Origin: an uncultured Bacteroidales bacterium | GTDB lineage: Bacteria > Bacteroidota > Bacteroidia > Bacteroidales > Muribaculaceae | Direction of reading: 5' to 3' | NCBI GenBank assembly: GCA_949123685.1 | Contig: CASBHZ010000005.1 | Span: 1 to 64,000 of the forward strand | DNA: 64,000 nt | In this document: piece by piece, positions 43,472-52,382 of the stretch | How positions within the stretch are numbered: the first letter of the stretch is position 1 | Layout of the letters: each line of letters opens with the position of its first letter | Position numbers and translations under genes: made by a program | Notes under the pieces: generated by a model | What the model saw: only the letters and a program-made list of their open reading frames with translations | What the model was told of the DNA's origin: nothing | Databases searched by the model: none

Positions 43472-44458
43472 ATGAAAATTTTACGCAAGATTTCTTTAAT
43501 TGCGGCTCTGTCAGTTTCAGCCGCAGCGTTTTCCTATGAGATGCCCACCGAAATGTATGTGTCAGCCGGAGCAACACCCAACGGATGGACCAACTGGTTT
43601 AACGATTGGGGAGTGATCGGTCGTCAGATGATGACTAATGAAGGCGATGGTACATTCGTTTGGATGGGAAAACTTACTACTGACGGAGATTGCACTGTTC
43701 GTCTCTTTCCATCTGCCGTCGAGTGGGGAAGAGCTTTTGCACCTGCAGTAGATGGCACAGTGATTACTTCTCAAGCAGCAGAATATCCTGTAACGTATTT
43801 TGATGCTACCGACAACAACTTCAAGATAGAGACAGCAGGTTATTATAAATTTACTTTGATGCTGACACCCTCCGGATCCACCGATGGCACACTCAAAGTG
43901 GAATACCTCGGTGAGAACGCCTTCAAGTATGATCTTCCCACGAATATCTGGATGACGGGCAGCAGCACGCCTAATGGTTGGGCACAGGGTCCGACATTCA
44001 GTAATGGTCGTCAGGTTATGGAAAAGAAGGGCTATAATGTATGGGAATACGTTGGAACATTGAAAGCTGGCGATGACGGAATAAAATTCGTGTGCGAACC
44101 CTGGCAGTGGTATCCGGCATTTGGTCCTGCAACAGACGGTGAGGTAATTGCACCTGCAGACGGCACATATAATGTTGTAAATCTCGTTGAAACGGCAGAT
44201 GCAAAATTTGCTGTTACTAAAGAGGAATTTTATATCCTTACTCTTACACTTGATCCGATGAATTCCGACGGCGGCACATTAGCTGTGGAATACCTTGGAG
44301 CAGGTGATGACACAGCGGTTAAGGAAATCGATGCTGACAGCAATCCTGTAGAAGAGATGTATGATCTCAATGGAGTGAAGGTCAGCCGCGAGGCAGCGGG
44401 TCCCGGTATCTATGTTATCCGCAAAGGCAGCAAGGTAAGGAAGGTTGTAATAAAATAA
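43472..44458 (+). CDS. SusE/SusF-like secreted glycan-binding protein with T9SS-like C-terminus
   Basis: 328 residues. The signal peptide (residues 1-~21, ending SAAAFS) is followed by two tandem copies of a starch-binding-like module: residues ~25-145 (MYVSAGATPNGWTNWF, TDGTLKVEYLG) and ~150-275 (IWMTGSSTPNGWAQGP, DGGTLAVEYLG). The shared STPNGW turn and closing strands resemble SusE/SusF outer-membrane binding domains. The last ~45 residues (MYDLNGVKV, GPGIYVIRKGSKVRKVVI) look like a type A sorting module. There is no lipobox, so it is probably secreted rather than lipid-anchored. Own terminator downstream; likely part of the adjacent utilization locus. Confidence 0.75.
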   Translation: MKILRKISLIAALSVSAAAFSYEMPTEMYVSAGATPNGWTNWFNDWGVIGRQMMTNEGDGTFVWMGKLTTDGDCTVRLFPSAVEWGRAFAPAVDGTVITSQAAEYPVTYFDATDNNFKIETAGYYKFTLMLTPSGSTDGTLKVEYLGENAFKYDLPTNIWMTGSSTPNGWAQGPTFSNGRQVMEKKGYNVWEYVGTLKAGDDGIKFVCEPWQWYPAFGPATDGEVIAPADGTYNVVNLVETADAKFAVTKEEFYILTLTLDPMNSDGGTLAVEYLGAGDDTAVKEIDADSNPVEEMYDLNGVKVSREAAGPGIYVIRKGSKVRKVVIK

Positions 44459-44555
44459 GAGATAAGAACAATAGGATTTATACAAGGTAAAAATTAGAAT
44501 TGATAAGTTTCTAAGATTCCATGTAATTAAGGTATATTTTGTTTTAGGCAATAAT

Positions 44556-44587
44556 GACAGGGAAAGCTAACCGCAGCTTTCCCTGTC
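44556..44587 (+). terminator. Terminator after the SusE/F-like gene
   Basis: GACAGGGAAAGCT (44556-44568) pairs perfectly with AGCTTTCCCTGTC (44575-44587), six-base loop, followed by a T-rich stretch. The 44459-44756 interval otherwise shows only AT-rich sequence that should carry the GH43 promoter. Confidence 0.85.
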
Positions 44588-44756
44588 ACTATTTTAATTG
44601 GTTTTAATTAATAGGGAAGTAAATTGATAGATATGGGTGAAAATGTGAGTAGAGAATCGGGGAAATGTCGTTTCAATATTGAAAAATTGTTAACGTTAAG
44701 TTTCTGTTTTATAAAATTTAAAAAATTAGTTTTTCGGACTTTTAATCATACTACAC

Positions 44757-45749
44757 ATGAAAACCGGTGGTATCATTCTTTCCTTTGTAGTGTTGGGTTG
44801 CTCGTTGATGATTGGAGCGAGTGCAAAAAAAACTGCCGGCATGAGCGGTAATCCTCTCTTTGAGGGTTGGTATGCCGACCCCGAAGCAGTTGTCTATGAC
44901 AACCAGTATTGGATATTCCCGACATATTCCGCACCATTCGAGAAGCAGACATATATGGATGCTTTTTCGTCGAAAGATTTAGTGAACTGGGAGAAGCATC
45001 CACGTGTGCTGTCAAACGACAGTGTCAAGTGGGTAAAAAAAGCGCTATGGGCTCCAGCTGCCATTGCTGCCAATGGTAAATATTATCTCTTTTTCGGTGC
45101 GAACGATATCAAAAGTAACGAGGAAGTTGGCGGTATCGGTGTTGCAGTTGCCGACACGCCGGAAGGTCCCTATCGTGATGCTCTCGGCAAACCGCTGATC
45201 GGAGAGATTGTTAACGGCGCGCAGCCCATCGACCAGTTTGTTTTCCGTGATGACGATGGAGAATACTACATGTATTATGGTGGCTGGAAACATTGTAACA
45301 TGGTGCGTCTCGCGCCCGATCTGCTCAGCATTGTACCTTTCGAAGACGGAGACCTCTATAAAGAGGTGACTCCTGAAAAATATACTGAAGGACCATTCAT
45401 GTTCAAACGTAATGGGAAATATTATTTCATGTGGTCGGATGGAGACTGGAATGGTTCGGACTATTGTGTTGCCTATGCCATAGCTGACAGCCCCTTCGGT
45501 CCATTTCACCGAGAGGCGGAGATTCTTCGCAGGAATCCCAAGATAGGCACAGGTGCGGGACACCACTCTGTAATTCGTGGACCGAAGGAAAACGACTGGT
45601 ACATAGTTTATCACCGTCATCCCATCGGCGAGACCGACGGGAATGCACGTGTCGCCTGTATTGACCACATCTATTTCGATAAGAACGGACGTATAAAACC
45701 CATCAAGATGACGATGGAAGGTGTTAAGGCTAATCCTTTGAAAAATTAA
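44757..45749 (+). CDS. Glycoside hydrolase family 43 enzyme
   Basis: 330 residues with an N-terminal signal peptide (to ~ASA23; a lipobox-like LGC at 15 is a weaker option). The five-bladed propeller catalytic triad of GH43 is recognisable: general base Asp41 (YADPEAVVYD), pKa-modulating Asp159 (AQPIDQFVFRDDDGEYY) and acid Glu211 (KYTEGPFMF). GH43 enzymes release alpha-L-arabinofuranose, beta-D-xylose or galactose from plant glycans; which one cannot be read here. With GH127-type and rhamnose genes nearby, an arabinan or pectin side-chain role is favoured. The FecR gene begins five bases after its stop. Confidence 0.88.
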   Translation: MKTGGIILSFVVLGCSLMIGASAKKTAGMSGNPLFEGWYADPEAVVYDNQYWIFPTYSAPFEKQTYMDAFSSKDLVNWEKHPRVLSNDSVKWVKKALWAPAAIAANGKYYLFFGANDIKSNEEVGGIGVAVADTPEGPYRDALGKPLIGEIVNGAQPIDQFVFRDDDGEYYMYYGGWKHCNMVRLAPDLLSIVPFEDGDLYKEVTPEKYTEGPFMFKRNGKYYFMWSDGDWNGSDYCVAYAIADSPFGPFHREAEILRRNPKIGTGAGHHSVIRGPKENDWYIVYHRHPIGETDGNARVACIDHIYFDKNGRIKPIKMTMEGVKANPLKN

Positions 45750-45754
45750 ATATT

Positions 45755-46843
45755 ATGACAGAATTAAAGAGTGACATAAAAGAAGTGCTTCGAAAGCTGC
45801 TGCAGTATGTGGGGAGTTTGGAGAGGCATGTCACGCCTGAGGAAATAGAGGAGCAGTGGGAAGAGGTGGAGCAGAGGGTTCTTGCAGAGAAACGTCGTCG
45901 GCGTGTTCGCAGGCATCTGTTTTTCGCCGGCTCCATGACAGCTGCCGCTGCTGTGGCGGTGGTGGTATTGGTTGCCACACTCCGCCATGATCCTGTGGCA
46001 GCACCTATGGCTCCGGGAGAGCTTCGGATGGCAGTAGCCGCACCAGTGAATGATCTTGATCTCGATTATATGCTGCTGAAACTTCCCGACAACCATAATA
46101 TCCGCATCATGGGAAATGAGGCGGAGATTAGCAATAGCATTGACGGCACAGTGACGGTGAACCGTCACCGTGTGGCACTCGGCACAACCCCCGGTGGCGT
46201 ACGCCAGACAGCTCGTTTGAGCGTGCCTTGCGGCAAGCGTGCTAAGGTGACACTCGCCGATGGAAGCACAATCTGGGTGAATTCCGGCACCAAACTGAGA
46301 TATCCCCTGAGTTTCGAGAGCGACACCAGAAACATTTATGCCGAGGGTGAAGTCTTCCTTGATGTGGCAGCCGATTCCCGCCATCCCTTTGTGGCGGAAA
46401 CGCGCGGGTTCGATGTCTTGGTCTATGGCACGAGTTTCAACGTATCGGCATATCCGACCGACAGCACTGCGTCTGTAGTGCTTGTGCGTGGATCGGTAAA
46501 AGTGTTGGGGGCAGGGAAAGAGCCGGTGAAGATGGTTCCCGGACAGCTTGTGAATGTGAAAGGTAACCAACCAGGAGAGCCCCGCAATGTGGATGTTGAG
46601 AAATATGTCAGCTGGGTGGATCATATCCTGATGTATGATGAGGAACCTCTCGGCATAGTGTTTGAGCGTCTGCACACTGTCACCGGTAATGAATTCGTGC
46701 TTGGCAAAGGGGTATCGACAATAAGGGTCTCCGGAAAACTCGACCTTAAATACGGACTCGACAATGTGCTTTCCGCCATCTCCTTCACGGCTCCCGTGCA
46801 ATTCGAGGAGCGGAATGGGAAGATATACGTGAACAGGCAATAA
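45755..46843 (+). CDS. FecR-family anti-sigma factor of the utilization locus
   Basis: 362 residues. The cytoplasmic part has a charged helix (EEIEEQWEEVEQRV), then a membrane helix (residues ~57-75) and the FecR domain TLADGSTIWVNSGTKLRYPL, VAADSRHPFVAETRGFDV, TSFNVSAYP, and a C-terminal STN-like domain. It transmits the glycan-loaded state of the SusC receptor encoded 187 bases downstream to an ECF sigma factor. The sigma gene is not adjacent; the one at 42619-43260 is the nearest unpaired candidate. Confidence 0.92.
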   Translation: MTELKSDIKEVLRKLLQYVGSLERHVTPEEIEEQWEEVEQRVLAEKRRRRVRRHLFFAGSMTAAAAVAVVVLVATLRHDPVAAPMAPGELRMAVAAPVNDLDLDYMLLKLPDNHNIRIMGNEAEISNSIDGTVTVNRHRVALGTTPGGVRQTARLSVPCGKRAKVTLADGSTIWVNSGTKLRYPLSFESDTRNIYAEGEVFLDVAADSRHPFVAETRGFDVLVYGTSFNVSAYPTDSTASVVLVRGSVKVLGAGKEPVKMVPGQLVNVKGNQPGEPRNVDVEKYVSWVDHILMYDEEPLGIVFERLHTVTGNEFVLGKGVSTIRVSGKLDLKYGLDNVLSAISFTAPVQFEERNGKIYVNRQ

Positions 46844-47030
46844 TAACAACAGCGACAACAATAACAATAACAACTAATATTAACCTTACCGTAAAAACTC
46901 TTAATATGTCAGAATAAAAATTACCAACATCAGCAACGGAAAAGATTTCGTAAGAGCCGTTCAGAGACACACTTATCGGCTTAAGACCTTAATATCATTA
47001 AAACAATTTCTAACAACTCAATGCTATTAT

Positions 47031-50000
47031 ATGAAAAATATTAGCGGAATATTCACGATGAATAAAATCGTGCGTCTATTATTCCTTGTGGCATTCTGTT
47101 TTCTTTCGCTGAGTTCATATGCTGCGAAAGAAAATGCGGGAGCGCAGGGAAAGACATTGACAGTGGAAATGCAAAACAAGACTGTCAAGGAAGTGCTCAA
47201 CTACATTGAGAAAAAGAGTGGATATGTCTTTTTCTATTCCAGCGGCACAATTGACACCGACCGCAAGGTCAGCGTGTCTGTGAAGAACAAGCCTGTTACC
47301 GTGATTCTGGATCAAGTGTTCAAAGGTACCGGAGTTAAGTACAACATCACAGGCAACCAGATTTCGCTTTCAGGCAAAGGCGCGAAGAAAAACGAAGCCG
47401 CAGCCCCCAAGCAAACGGCTCCTGACAGGTTGCTGAAAGGAAAAGTGCTCGACAATGAGACGCAGGAACCTCTTGTGGGTGTGAGCGTGCTTGCAGAAGG
47501 TGAGAACCGCGGTGCGATGACAGATCTCGATGGTAATTATGAAATCGGGGTGAGCAAAGGTACCAAACTTCAGTTTTCCTATGTAGGGTATAAAAAGAAA
47601 ACAGTGGCTGTCGGCGACCGCAATGAGCTCGATGTGAATCTAAGTATGGACAACACCACTCTGGGTGACCTCGTGGTTGTCGGTTACGGCACACAGCGCA
47701 AAGAGGCTTTGACAGGATCAATCTCATCGGTGAAGTCAGATGAGTTGACAGTCGCTCCTCTGCCTAATGTGTCAGCCGGACTTTCCGGTCGTCTTCCCGG
47801 TCTTATCGCTGTGCAGAACAACGGACAGCCGGGCAGCAGTTCCGCATCCCTCAACATCCGTGGCTTCGGCGCTGCGCTCATTATCGTTGACGGTGTGGAA
47901 TCAAGCCTCGACAATATTGACACAAACCAGATTGAATCGGTGTCAATCCTTAAGGATGGTGCCGCTTCTATCTATGGTGCCCGTGCAGGTAACGGTGTGC
48001 TCTTGGTTACTACCAAACGAGGAGTGGCTCAGAAACCGACAGTAACTCTCAATAGCACATTCTCCTGGCAGGGAGCGACAAGCATGTTGAAGCCCGCCAA
48101 CGCTGGTCAGCGTGCAGAGATGGAGCGCGAGCAATGGATTCAGGCAGGAATGCCTGAATCTGGTGCGCCGTTCACGGAGGAGGATATTCAGAAATATTAT
48201 GAGGGTACGGATCCCGCGTATCCCAACACCGACTGGTATAAGGAAGTGATCCGTGACTGGGCTCCCGAAATGCAGCACAACGTATCGGTTCGCGGTGGTA
48301 ACGAAACTTTGAAATATTACGGTTTCTTCGGATACCTCAACCAGCAGACCATGATCAAGAAAAATGGCGGCGGTTACGAGCGTTTTAACTTCCAGAGCAA
48401 CGCTGACCTGAAGATCTTCAGCAACATGACCCTGCATGCTGATATAGCATATTCTCAGGAAAACCGCAACTATGCAACACGAAGCATGGCTCCGGGAGAG
48501 ACCAATATGTGGCAGGACTATTGGAACACCAACCCCTATTATGCAGCCAGCTTTCCCGATCCTACAAAAACGCCGTATGCATTTGGAGCCGGCACCGGTG
48601 GTATCCATGTCAGTTCTAACCGTGAGCTGAGCGGATATTCCGATACCAAGAATGAGAATCTTCACGCCACGGCTGCCCTTGACTACAAATTCAAATATGT
48701 GCCCGGTCTGGCATTGCGCGTATTCGAGAGCGTGAGGAAAGAGAACATGTTTGGCAAGACATTCTGCAAACCGGTGAACCTCTATACTTATGATCCCTCT
48801 ACCGATGTCTATACGCTTGCCGGAACATTCAACGGCACAAAAGCCCAACTCAATGAAGAGACAGCACGTGCCACCACATTCACCCAGCAGTATTCGCTGA
48901 GCTATGACAATTTTTTTAACGACCATAGTGTATCTGCCATGGCACTCTTCGAGATTATAAACACATCAGCCACCAATCTTCGGGCAGGCAGAAAGAACTT
49001 CCTCACCTCTTCGATCGAGGAAATGTTTGCCGGAAGCTCTGAAGGTATGACAAACGACGGTACGTCTTCCGAGATGGGACGCGAGAGCTTCATCGCGCGT
49101 GTCAATTATGGCTATAAAGATAAGTATCTCTTGCAGGGTATCTTCCGTGCGGATGCTTCTGCCAAGTTCCCTCCGGGCAAGCGTTGGGGGTATTTCCCCT
49201 CTGTGTCTGTGGGTTGGGTCATCAGCAAGGAAAACTTCATGCGTGACGCAGAATTCATAGACAACCTGAAAATCCGTGCAAGCTATGGTCAATCGGGTAA
49301 CGACGGTGTAGGTAACTTCCAATATCTTGCCGGTTACAACTTAGGTCATTTCATTCTTCTTGACGGTGAATCGTCACAAGGTCTCGTTTCACGAGGCATT
49401 GCCAATCCGAACCTCACATGGGAGCGCGTGAAGATTGCCAATGTCGGTATCGACTTCTCATTCTGGAACAGGGCTCTATACGGAGAGATTGATGGTTTCT
49501 ACCGTGAGCGCACAGGCATTCCTGGAACACGCCTGGCATCACTGCCTTCAACTTTTGGCTCGGGACTCCCTGCCGAAAATCTCAACAGCCTTGACAACCG
49601 AGGCTTTGAGTTTCGTGTCGGAACAGCAGGTTTTTGGAACGGACTTACCTATGATATCAGCGCGAATATCTCCTGGAGTCGCTCCAAATGGACATATCTT
49701 GAGGAAGCTGACGAGACGGATCCCGACCGCCGCCGCATTTATCTGAGCAATGGCAGATGGACGGACGTTCAGTTCGGATATCTTTCCGACGGTCTTTTCC
49801 AGAGTATGGACGAGATCCTTGATGCGCCTATATACGAGTCTCTTGGCGGCAACTCTTCGCTGCGTCCCGGTGACGTGAAATACAAGGATATCAACGGTGA
49901 CAACATCATCAACTGGCGTGACCAGGTGCAGATCGGTCAGGGGGGCACGCCCCACTGGATGTATGGCATAAACATAAACCTCGCATACAGAGGTTTCGAC

Positions 50001-50393
50001 CTAAGTGCCCTCTTCCAGGGAGCATTCGGCTATAACCAGTATGTGCAGAGCGACAATTATTCGACAACGCTTTTCGAGAACAGATGGACAGAGGATAATC
50101 CCGATGCTGAATTTGCACGCCTCGGCGGAGCAGATAGCAACAAATGGTTCTCAGACTTCTATTCAAAACGTGCCGGATACCTTCGACTCAAAACCGCTTC
50201 TATCGGTTATAACCTTCCGACGAAAATTCTTCAGAAGATCCGTTTGAGCGCAGTGAGGGTTTACTTCTCCGGAACGAACCTCTTTACGATTAATCGTCTT
50301 GGAAAATACGGTATCGACCCGGAAGCTGCCAATGTAGGATGCTATTATCCGCAGCAGCGCACACTCAGCGTAGGACTTAATGTTTCTTTCTAA
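47031..50393 (+). CDS. SusC/RagA-type TonB-dependent receptor with STN domain
   Basis: 1120 residues; ATG at 47058 is an alternative start just before the signal peptide (NKIVRLLFLVAFCFLSL). In order: STN domain ~45-95 (VKEVLNYIEKKSGYVFFY), which contacts FecR; carboxypeptidase-like domain ~135-215 (LVGVSVLAEGENRGAMTDLD); TonB-box region and plug from ~220 (GDLVVVGYGTQRKEALTGSI, NIRGFG); 22-stranded barrel to the end, closing with GLNVSF. The STN domain means it is a signalling receptor as well as an importer. It moves oligosaccharides across the outer membrane using TonB energy, with the SusD encoded next. Confidence 0.96.
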   Translation: MKNISGIFTMNKIVRLLFLVAFCFLSLSSYAAKENAGAQGKTLTVEMQNKTVKEVLNYIEKKSGYVFFYSSGTIDTDRKVSVSVKNKPVTVILDQVFKGTGVKYNITGNQISLSGKGAKKNEAAAPKQTAPDRLLKGKVLDNETQEPLVGVSVLAEGENRGAMTDLDGNYEIGVSKGTKLQFSYVGYKKKTVAVGDRNELDVNLSMDNTTLGDLVVVGYGTQRKEALTGSISSVKSDELTVAPLPNVSAGLSGRLPGLIAVQNNGQPGSSSASLNIRGFGAALIIVDGVESSLDNIDTNQIESVSILKDGAASIYGARAGNGVLLVTTKRGVAQKPTVTLNSTFSWQGATSMLKPANAGQRAEMEREQWIQAGMPESGAPFTEEDIQKYYEGTDPAYPNTDWYKEVIRDWAPEMQHNVSVRGGNETLKYYGFFGYLNQQTMIKKNGGGYERFNFQSNADLKIFSNMTLHADIAYSQENRNYATRSMAPGETNMWQDYWNTNPYYAASFPDPTKTPYAFGAGTGGIHVSSNRELSGYSDTKNENLHATAALDYKFKYVPGLALRVFESVRKENMFGKTFCKPVNLYTYDPSTDVYTLAGTFNGTKAQLNEETARATTFTQQYSLSYDNFFNDHSVSAMALFEIINTSATNLRAGRKNFLTSSIEEMFAGSSEGMTNDGTSSEMGRESFIARVNYGYKDKYLLQGIFRADASAKFPPGKRWGYFPSVSVGWVISKENFMRDAEFIDNLKIRASYGQSGNDGVGNFQYLAGYNLGHFILLDGESSQGLVSRGIANPNLTWERVKIANVGIDFSFWNRALYGEIDGFYRERTGIPGTRLASLPSTFGSGLPAENLNSLDNRGFEFRVGTAGFWNGLTYDISANISWSRSKWTYLEEADETDPDRRRIYLSNGRWTDVQFGYLSDGLFQSMDEILDAPIYESLGGNSSLRPGDVKYKDINGDNIINWRDQVQIGQGGTPHWMYGININLAYRGFDLSALFQGAFGYNQYVQSDNYSTTLFENRWTEDNPDAEFARLGGADSNKWFSDFYSKRAGYLRLKTASIGYNLPTKILQKIRLSAVRVYFSGTNLFTINRLGKYGIDPEAANVGCYYPQQRTLSVGLNVSF

Positions 50394-50444
50394 ATAAGCA
50401 TAAGAATTATCAGAAAGAGATCAATTTCAAATAAAGAAAATACG

Positions 50445-52304
50445 ATGAAAAAATATAATAAAATAATAATGATGGGTGTGTGCGCTCTGGCGTTTGCCGC
50501 TACATCCTGCGACACGCTCGACAAAGAGCCACTCGACATTATCACTGATAAGGATGTATGGAGTGACGCCGATCTTATCGACGGTTACCTCACGGAGTGT
50601 TATTATCAGACATCGGTGTTTGAGAACGATGCTCCTCAGTTTTTCAGCGGCGGTTCGGATAACTTCTGGCAGAGCTCCACAGGTATGGGGGTGTTCTGGA
50701 TCAATGAAATCGCTGACGAGGCAATGGTTCACTGGAAATACAATACAGAGGCTGTGGTTCGTTTCAAGGCAGGCGGTATTGACTCCGGAGGCGGACTTCT
50801 CGAATGGTGGGAGCGTTCTTACTCGGTGATCCGTATGCTTAATGAATTCATCGAGCGTGTGCCCAACTCTCCTATTGATGGTGATCTGCGCGCACAACGC
50901 GTGGCTGAGGCTCGTTTCCTCAGGGCATACAACTATTTCGCAATGGTGAAGCGCTATGGCGGAGTGCCACTGATTACAAGAGTCCAGAACATCGACGACT
51001 CTTATGAAGAGCTCTACCGGAAGAGAAACTCTGAAAAAGAAATCTATGATTTTGTGCTTTCAGAACTTCAGGATATCGTCGACAGCAACGCTCTTCCCAA
51101 CGTTAACAATGCCGTATCAGGACGTCCGACACGTTATGCAGCCCTTGCTCTTATCAGCCGTGCGGCTCTCTATGCCGGCAGTATTGCCAAGTATGGTAAG
51201 GTGCAGCTCGGTGGACTACTCGGAATCCCGCAGGATCAGGCACGTGAATATTTCACAAAATCCTACAAGGCTTCGAAAGAGATAGGTCTGCATTTCAGCC
51301 TCTACGACAGCGATCCCGACAAGGTGCAGAACTTCAAAAATATATTCCTCGTGAAGAATAACAACGAGGTTATTATGGCTCGTCATCACGATGGTTCTCC
51401 CGCATCAATCAACACCGGCGAATACAATGGCGGATGCTGCTGGGGATATGACTTCGCACAGTGCCCGAAACCCCAAGCATGGAATGCTGGTAACAAAGAC
51501 GCTCCATATTTCGAGATGGCAGAGGAATTTGAATATACCGACGGCAGATCAGGCAAGATTGATAACCGTCAGTGGCTTATGGATCAGGAATGGCTCATGG
51601 AGGGTGCCAAAGAAGGTCTATGGGCTAACAAGGATCCGCGTTTCTTCGCTACTCTCTACACTCAGGACACAGAGTGGAAAGGCACCAAGATTGATTTCCA
51701 CAACGGCGTGCTCGTAGGTTCCAAGATCTTGACCGGCAACGATTCCTTCCAGGGAATTCCTCTTCAGGGCAACCAGACCGTGGACGAGACATTCGGCACC
51801 GGTTTCGGTGTGATGAAATATCTTGACGAGAATTGCAACAACCTGCAGTTCCCCGGCTACTCAAGCACTGACTATGTGATTTTCCGTTATGGCGAGATTC
51901 TTCTAAACCTTGCCGAGGCTGCCTATGAAATCAGTGACACCAAGACTGCTCTTGATGCCATCAACGATATTCGCGTGCGCGCCGGCATAGCCAAGAAGAC
52001 AAGCATCGATATGGATGCCATTCGCCACGAGCGTAAGGTTGAGTTGGCATTCGAAGGTCATCGCTACTGGGATGTGCGCAGATGGCGCATCGCCACCACC
52101 GAGCTTTCGAAACCTAACTCCGGAATACGTTACATCCGTATCTGGAACCGCGACCCCAAAGTGATTAAATATAAAGTAGAGATTCTGGAGAATGTTGACG
52201 GTCAGACCAATCGTCCTCAATTCCAGGAGCGTGCATATTATCTACCGATCACAGGAGGACGTACCGGTAACAATCCGAATCTTGTTGAGAATCCAGGTTA
52301 TTAA
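50445..52304 (+). CDS. SusD/RagB glycan-binding lipoprotein
   Basis: 619 residues. Lipobox AATSC (Cys22), then DTLDKEPLDIITDKDVWSDA, the classic SusD beginning. TPR-like helices include RVAEARFLRAYNYFAMVKRY and GRPTRYAALALISRAALYAG. The C-terminal IRHERKVELAFEGHRYWDVR and RAYYLPIT are strong family marks. It lies on the cell surface and forms the lid of the SusC barrel. A hairpin follows the gene, separating the transport pair from the enzyme genes. Confidence 0.97.
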   Translation: MKKYNKIIMMGVCALAFAATSCDTLDKEPLDIITDKDVWSDADLIDGYLTECYYQTSVFENDAPQFFSGGSDNFWQSSTGMGVFWINEIADEAMVHWKYNTEAVVRFKAGGIDSGGGLLEWWERSYSVIRMLNEFIERVPNSPIDGDLRAQRVAEARFLRAYNYFAMVKRYGGVPLITRVQNIDDSYEELYRKRNSEKEIYDFVLSELQDIVDSNALPNVNNAVSGRPTRYAALALISRAALYAGSIAKYGKVQLGGLLGIPQDQAREYFTKSYKASKEIGLHFSLYDSDPDKVQNFKNIFLVKNNNEVIMARHHDGSPASINTGEYNGGCCWGYDFAQCPKPQAWNAGNKDAPYFEMAEEFEYTDGRSGKIDNRQWLMDQEWLMEGAKEGLWANKDPRFFATLYTQDTEWKGTKIDFHNGVLVGSKILTGNDSFQGIPLQGNQTVDETFGTGFGVMKYLDENCNNLQFPGYSSTDYVIFRYGEILLNLAEAAYEISDTKTALDAINDIRVRAGIAKKTSIDMDAIRHERKVELAFEGHRYWDVRRWRIATTELSKPNSGIRYIRIWNRDPKVIKYKVEILENVDGQTNRPQFQERAYYLPITGGRTGNNPNLVENPGY

Positions 52305-52310
52305 TCCAAT

Positions 52311-52346
52311 GACATCCGGGGTTGTTTTGGGTCAATTCCGGGTGTC
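52311..52346 (+). terminator. Hairpin between susD and the enzyme genes
   Basis: GACATCCGG (52311-52319) pairs with CCGGGTGTC (52338-52346), one G-U, with an 18-base loop. There is no U-tract. It probably lowers, rather than stops, transcription into the downstream glycosidases. Confidence 0.5.
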
Positions 52347-52382
52347 TCTAACCCACATAATTATATGTTAAAATTAATAAAT

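Noticed and set aside
45764..46873. Long open frame on the minus strand (369 codons) opposite the FecR gene
   Set aside because: It mirrors a clear FecR gene, has no recognisable family or signal, and is His/Cys-rich as expected of a reverse-frame artefact. The same applies to long reverse frames at 47943-48926, 52374-53405, 5828-6553 and 53827-54459.
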